Assembly: GCF_028858535.1 (NCBI RefSeq)
Contig: NZ_JAPMOU010000046.1
Location: 1-39,998 of the forward strand
Direction of reading: 5' to 3'
From: Spartinivicinus poritis
Lineage (GTDB): Bacteria; Pseudomonadota; Gammaproteobacteria; Pseudomonadales; Zooshikellaceae
DNA length: 39,998 nucleotides
Shown: one piece after another, positions 36,153 to 39,998 of the stretch
How the letters are laid out: each line of letters starts with the position of its first letter
How positions within the stretch are numbered: position 1 is the stretch's first letter
Made by a program: the position numbers and the translations under genes
The notes under the pieces: model-generated
Database searches by the model: none
What the model was told of the DNA's origin: nothing
The model's input: the letters and a program-made list of their open reading frames with translations, nothing else

Positions 36153-36533
36153 TTATTTGATCTTGAATAAAAATGGAATTGTTAATATACATCCGTCTTG
36201 TTTACAGATGCTATCTTTTGTTGTGAACTTTGATGTTTTAATGGTTCTTATTGCAGCCTTATCAAAGACCCCTTTAGGAACAGACTCTATAATCTTTATC
36301 TTGCTTACGTTGCCAGCCTTATCAATGGTAACTTCAGTCAGAACTGAACCTTCAATATTATTTTCATAAGCATACTTTGGGTATCTAAGCCCCTCTGCTT
36401 TAATTAACTTTAGATTTTTTCATTGCTCATTTGTTAGAACAACAGGCTGCTCTTTATCTAAATTTTTTATGCTTTTAGAATTATAGCAACCAATCATGAA
36501 TGCAAAGCTTATAAATACAACAATTATTCTCAT
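36153..36533 (-). pseudogene. TonB C-terminal-like lipoprotein gene with an internal TGA
   Basis: Reading on the minus strand from an ATG at 36533 gives a lipoprotein signal (VFISFAFMIGC), then TNEQ, a TGA at 36420-36422, and in the same frame KNLKLIKAEGLRYPKYAYEN, GSVLTEVTIDKAGNVSKIKI and FDKAAIRTIKTSKF. This is the TonB C-terminal pattern. The stop replaces a position where Trp (TGG) would be natural, so one substitution explains it. The gene is a tandem paralog of its neighbour at 35726. Re-initiation downstream would lack the signal peptide. Confidence 0.75.
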
Positions 36534-36631
36534 CTACTTCAAAACACAGCTGAACAAAAGCCCTGGATTATACCTAATGTGCAGTGACTTGATAAGGTAG
36601 GTGGGGTAGTTGAGGCTACTGGGCTTAAGGA

Positions 36632-37249
36632 TTACCCCTTGTGCAATATCACCTCATTCACCACCTGGTTAAATCCCGCTTCGTTTTGCTTAATTAACGC
36701 ATTGATTGCGGTATTGTCACGATCCATACATTCAACGCCTTTGTATAGGTTGATCGCAAAGGAATGCTTGCGGCCCGGCAAAGTGCGGAAAAAGGTTTTG
36801 TGTAGGTAGCAGCCTTTGTCTTTACCCTGATTGTTGAGTACTAAATAGCCGGTATTGTAGTAACGACCATCAATAAAACGTTCTTTATCTTTTTTTATGT
36901 AAGCTGATTTATCCGCAAAGTCATTAGTAAACATCATATTGCCATAGGTACGTTCGAACTGAATGGTGACGGAATCAATCACGCGTGCTTCAGGCTTACC
37001 CTTGATCGCAAAGTTATGCTGGTTATTATTCATGGTGTTACCAAACAAATCACGATCTTGGCCTGAGTTATAGCGCTCAAACCCTTTTTGATAATGGCTG
37101 TTGGTATACTCCCAGTTATCCGGCAGTTTAAATTTAAGCACTGGGTTTCTGGACGAAACAAAAAAGCCTTCTTGTACTTCACGTACGGGTGGTTGATAAG
37201 CGCAACCGACTACTGTTGAAAGTAAAAACACAGTCAATAACTGCTTCAC
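36632..37249 (-). CDS. Predicted lipoprotein of unknown function
   Basis: A 205-aa protein with a lipoprotein signal (MKQLLTVFLLSTVVGC, Cys16). The body is beta-rich (FFVSSRNPVLKFKLPDNWEY near the start) with cysteines in KGCYLHK and GVECMDRD that could pair. No family is recognised. It lies about 100 bp downstream of the RHS immunity gene on the same strand, but nothing ties it to the toxin. Confidence 0.7.
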   Translation of the reverse strand: MKQLLTVFLLSTVVGCAYQPPVREVQEGFFVSSRNPVLKFKLPDNWEYTNSHYQKGFERYNSGQDRDLFGNTMNNNQHNFAIKGKPEARVIDSVTIQFERTYGNMMFTNDFADKSAYIKKDKERFIDGRYYNTGYLVLNNQGKDKGCYLHKTFFRTLPGRKHSFAINLYKGVECMDRDNTAINALIKQNEAGFNQVVNEVILHKG

Positions 37250-37347
37250 TCTAACTACTCCATATTGACTAAAAGTATTATGAAAATTAATGACCCCAGT
37301 TTTTAGGCTGGGGTTGAGGGGAATAATTTATGGTTATTTCTAACTAT

Positions 37348-37752
37348 TTAATTACTGTGTTCAGCTTCTAGCTTTTTCTTTATTTCATCAAAGGCCAATA
37401 GAGCATCTACTTCTCTGTCTAAAATCTTTTCTGAGAGACCTGGGTCTTTTATAAAGTCTATTAGATCAAATGACAGTTTTATCCCATCTACTTTTACTTG
37501 CCAATATTTCGAAGGTGTTGGATCAATAATTTCAAACAAATCTGCTGGTATAGGAATTAACTTACCAAAGTCATCTTCAATATCGTAAAGCATACTATTG
37601 CCATAGAAACTTGAACCTGGGGCATTGCCTAGTGAAATAACTAAGTAGGTTTTACCTTCAGTAATTTGCCAACGAGTTTGATTTGATTCGGGAATACCTA
37701 AACTCTTTTTCTGCGACTCACTTAGTTGTGTTTGTCTTGCCACTACTTTCAT
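37348..37752 (-). CDS. Probable immunity protein for the RHS toxin
   Basis: A 134-aa acidic, soluble protein without a signal peptide. The ATG overlaps the stop codon of the rhs gene (TAATG), the tight coupling expected of a toxin and its immunity protein. No family is recognised. The segment GSSFYGNSMLYDIEDDFGKLIPIPADLFEIID is compact and SMI1/KNR4-like in flavour, but this is weak. The assignment rests on position. Confidence 0.6.
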   Translation of the reverse strand: MKVVARQTQLSESQKKSLGIPESNQTRWQITEGKTYLVISLGNAPGSSFYGNSMLYDIEDDFGKLIPIPADLFEIIDPTPSKYWQVKVDGIKLSFDLIDFIKDPGLSEKILDREVDALLAFDEIKKKLEAEHSN

Positions 37753-39911
37753 TACTGAGATCCTTTTGTTTGAGGGTATGCAATAGTTTTTGGCTCGTAC
37801 ACTTGTCCAGTGGATACATTTCTATAGGCGTGTATTTCTACATGAGATCCATCAGCAGCCTTATATGAATCACTTGAAACTTTTTGCCAATCAGATTTTT
37901 TTCCACCATATGTCCTTACAAGCCTGTCTGCAACATCGAGATTTGCCTTGGCGTCTGCACCGTGAGTAGGAGTTCCGCCCCCTGCTTTAATATCTGCAAG
38001 CTGTTCTTCACTTTTCAGCTGCTTTTTGAGGTTGATATTAGCCTTATGTCCGAATGCCCCTCTGTTTGTATTACTAGTAGTCAAGCTAGAAACCAAGCTT
38101 TTCGCTTTACTTGTAAGAGTTCCTATGCCTTTGGCAATACCCCCTATTATCGTTTGGCCTACCTTTTTAGGGTTAACATACTCTAAAAAACCCAGAACTT
38201 TATCAGCGGCATTAAAAAAGAATCCTCTTTTTGCGAGTTCTTCATCTGATAATCGGCCAAGTCTAATTACGTTTCGTGGCTGGTCACTCAGAACCCCACT
38301 AGGATTACCATGGGCTGTAGCATAATCCGTAACATCATCATAACTACCTGCATTGTTTACATGATGGTTAATTTCTGTCTGTGTTGGTCCTCTTGTTTCA
38401 AATGTTCTGTCAAAGTCGATGCCAATGCGGTCATCTAGTGAGTTTGAGTTGTAGTCGCTGCTCCAGTCACTCCTTCTTCCATCATCATTTCTATTATCAA
38501 AACCCCCACCCCTATTGCTGTTGTCATTCTTATCATTAGGAGAATCAAATCGACCACTATGATCGCCAACCGCAGAGCCAATTAATGTAAAGCCTGATGG
38601 GTCTGTTCCATTAAGTGGATTATTCCAAGCATAACTGTAACGGTTAAACGACTGTAAGTTGTACGGTGCTTGAATAAATGGGTCGGCAGAAAGGAATTTT
38701 CCGAGGTTCTGATCGTAGACCCGTCCGTTCATGTGGATTAAGCCCACTGCATCCAAATTCTCATGGTTAGTAAAACCACGAGTAGTAATATTGGAGGCAA
38801 GTGCAGTGTAATCCGGTGCAGGTTTCCAGTCGGTTAAGCGCTTTTTACCCCAGGGGTCGTAGCTAAACCGCTCTATCACCTGTGCATTTTCATCGGTAAT
38901 GGCAACAATCGAGTCTAAATGATCCCGGTGCAGGTAGTTGGTTTTGGTGCCGTTTTCTTCGCCGCCATTTTCGGTTTGAGTGACGATAGCAATGTCAGCA
39001 ATGTAATGCTTGTGCTGTACTTTGCCGCTGTCGCTAACAACCTTTTCGTAAATACCGCCCATGTAGTAGGTGGTATTTTTTCCTTGGGTTGTGGTATCGA
39101 CACGACGGTGACGCGCCCGATCAGCCCCATAAGCAATAGCAGTGGATGCATCGCCTTTGGTAATTAAATCCGGCTTATCAAATGCTGTGTATTGCACCGA
39201 GCGGCCATTGCCGCTGACCATATTGCCGTTTTTGTCATAGCAATACGTGGTGTTTTGAACGCCAGTGGTTTTGGTTACGGCATGAGGCCCAGCGGGTTTG
39301 CCATTGCAGCTACCCCCATAGCTGTAACTGCCCACATCGGATTTAAAAGTGATATTCCCGATCGCATCATATTCCACCCGCGTGTTTTGGGTTTTACCAT
39401 CACTGAAGGTGGCTAACACATCGGTCAGGCGGTTAAGCTGATCGTACTGGAAAGTTTCATTGATACTTAACCGTGTATCGGTGCGGCTAGTTAAATTGCC
39501 GATATCGTCATAGCTAAATTCCAATAAATTAACTTGGTTAGCATCACTGAGACGATCAGAAATCGCGATTAACCGGCCAGTTTTGGGATCAAAGAAGCGG
39601 GTATTTTTAATAGTATTACCCAACTCAGATTCGACCACATTCCCAAACGGATCGACTTCTGTTGCTTCCCAATACTTTTTCGGGTTTTCCACCTTTCCAT
39701 CGGTAATGGCTTTTAAATAACCGTGCTCATTGTATTGCTGGGCAATCGCTAAACCGGTTGGGTAAACGGTTTTAACCGGGCGGCTAAACTCGTCGTATTG
39801 GGTTTCAACCGTAAAGGTTTCATTGTAAGAACGCTGCGTACTGGTGGTTAACCGCAATAGCGAGTCATAGCCATACTGTCGGCTAAAGTATTCGCTTTTA
39901 ACGTTATCCAA
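37752..39911 (-). CDS. RHS repeat protein with variable toxin C-terminus (N-terminally truncated)
   Basis: About 719 aa from a TTG. YD-type repeats occupy residues 1-300 (QYDEFSRPVKTVYPTG, EFSYDDIGNLTSRTD, YDQLNRLTDV). The RHS core follows (YLHRDHLDSIVAITDENAQV, GRVYDQNLGKFLSADPFIQ near 395-415, NRYSYAWNNPLNGTDPSG near 423-440). After residue 440 the sequence is unrelated and Asn/Gly-rich, ending in a domain with KANLDVADRLVRTYGGKKSDW and DGSHVEIHAYRN that is probably the toxin. Homology continues upstream of the TTG (NFGTEYKGLLDNV) up to an in-frame TAA at about 39942-39944 beside a 7-A run. It is therefore a 3' rhs module cut off by a frameshift or rearrangement. Confidence 0.85.
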   Translation of the reverse strand: MDNVKSEYFSRQYGYDSLLRLTTSTQRSYNETFTVETQYDEFSRPVKTVYPTGLAIAQQYNEHGYLKAITDGKVENPKKYWEATEVDPFGNVVESELGNTIKNTRFFDPKTGRLIAISDRLSDANQVNLLEFSYDDIGNLTSRTDTRLSINETFQYDQLNRLTDVLATFSDGKTQNTRVEYDAIGNITFKSDVGSYSYGGSCNGKPAGPHAVTKTTGVQNTTYCYDKNGNMVSGNGRSVQYTAFDKPDLITKGDASTAIAYGADRARHRRVDTTTQGKNTTYYMGGIYEKVVSDSGKVQHKHYIADIAIVTQTENGGEENGTKTNYLHRDHLDSIVAITDENAQVIERFSYDPWGKKRLTDWKPAPDYTALASNITTRGFTNHENLDAVGLIHMNGRVYDQNLGKFLSADPFIQAPYNLQSFNRYSYAWNNPLNGTDPSGFTLIGSAVGDHSGRFDSPNDKNDNSNRGGGFDNRNDDGRRSDWSSDYNSNSLDDRIGIDFDRTFETRGPTQTEINHHVNNAGSYDDVTDYATAHGNPSGVLSDQPRNVIRLGRLSDEELAKRGFFFNAADKVLGFLEYVNPKKVGQTIIGGIAKGIGTLTSKAKSLVSSLTTSNTNRGAFGHKANINLKKQLKSEEQLADIKAGGGTPTHGADAKANLDVADRLVRTYGGKKSDWQKVSSDSYKAADGSHVEIHAYRNVSTGQVYEPKTIAYPQTKGSQ

Positions 39912-39998
39912 TAAACCTTTATACTCGGTTCCGAAGTTTTTTTAGATTGACATAACTGCTAATTTATTCATGCAGCCGCTCTGTATTTTAATGACTCA

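Noticed and set aside
38026-38325. 99-aa ORF opposite rhs
   Set aside because: Low-complexity shadow frame of the rhs gene, without a ribosome site.

Overview
The window looks like chromosomal DNA from an AT-rich (roughly 40% GC by eye) Gammaproteobacterium. Evidence is a SoxR with the enterobacterial-type SoxR box, a RimK/RimB pair, MocR-type regulators beside amino-acid exporters, a DUF1127 gene, an Aer-like PAS chemoreceptor and a canonical Fur box. A marine Oceanospirillales-like host is plausible, but that is an inference.

Positions 1-7700 hold a decayed type I restriction-modification locus. hsdR, hsdM and hsdS all carry stops, frameshifts or an insertion, while two Fic-family genes interleaved with them are intact. 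The spaces before fic1, hsdS and fic2 each carry a different family of long palindromes. hsdM is interrupted by a 102-bp miniature inverted-repeat element with a TA duplication. The first 80 bases are hairpin-rich and may be the end of another mobile element that removed the front of hsdR.

Positions 7840-18300 are small regulatory and stress cassettes: a YecA/SEC-C protein, a helical protein, a cupin plus membrane-protein pair opposite a LysR regulator, soxR with a SoxR-box-driven VOC protein and FMN reductase, an ArsR regulator opposite a NIPSNAP/monooxygenase pair, and an AraC regulator with a LysE exporter. A 264-bp IS5-like miniature element abuts the arsR-family start codon and appears to supply its ribosome binding site.

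Positions 18378-26500 carry a rimB-rimK-deacylase operon (with a long foldback element inside it) and two MocR regulators facing exporters (EamA and LysE). A small DUF1127 gene with a three-copy operator candidate lies upstream of the LysE gene.

Positions 26880-36540 hold an MBOAT O-acyltransferase with its SGNH-like partner, two small envelope genes, an Aer-like chemoreceptor, a lipoprotein whose C-terminus is a type IV pilin-like domain, and two tandem TonB/TolA-C lipoprotein genes, one broken. Between the last two blocks, at 35165-35275 on the minus strand, a sigma70 promoter overlaid by a near-ideal Fur box is followed about 76 nt later by a strong intrinsic terminator with no ORF. This is a candidate new iron-responsive, RyhB-type small RNA and the most interesting item in the window.

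Positions 36632-39998 are an RHS toxin/immunity module: an N-terminally truncated Rhs protein with a variable C-terminus, an overlapping probable immunity gene, and a lipoprotein of unknown role.
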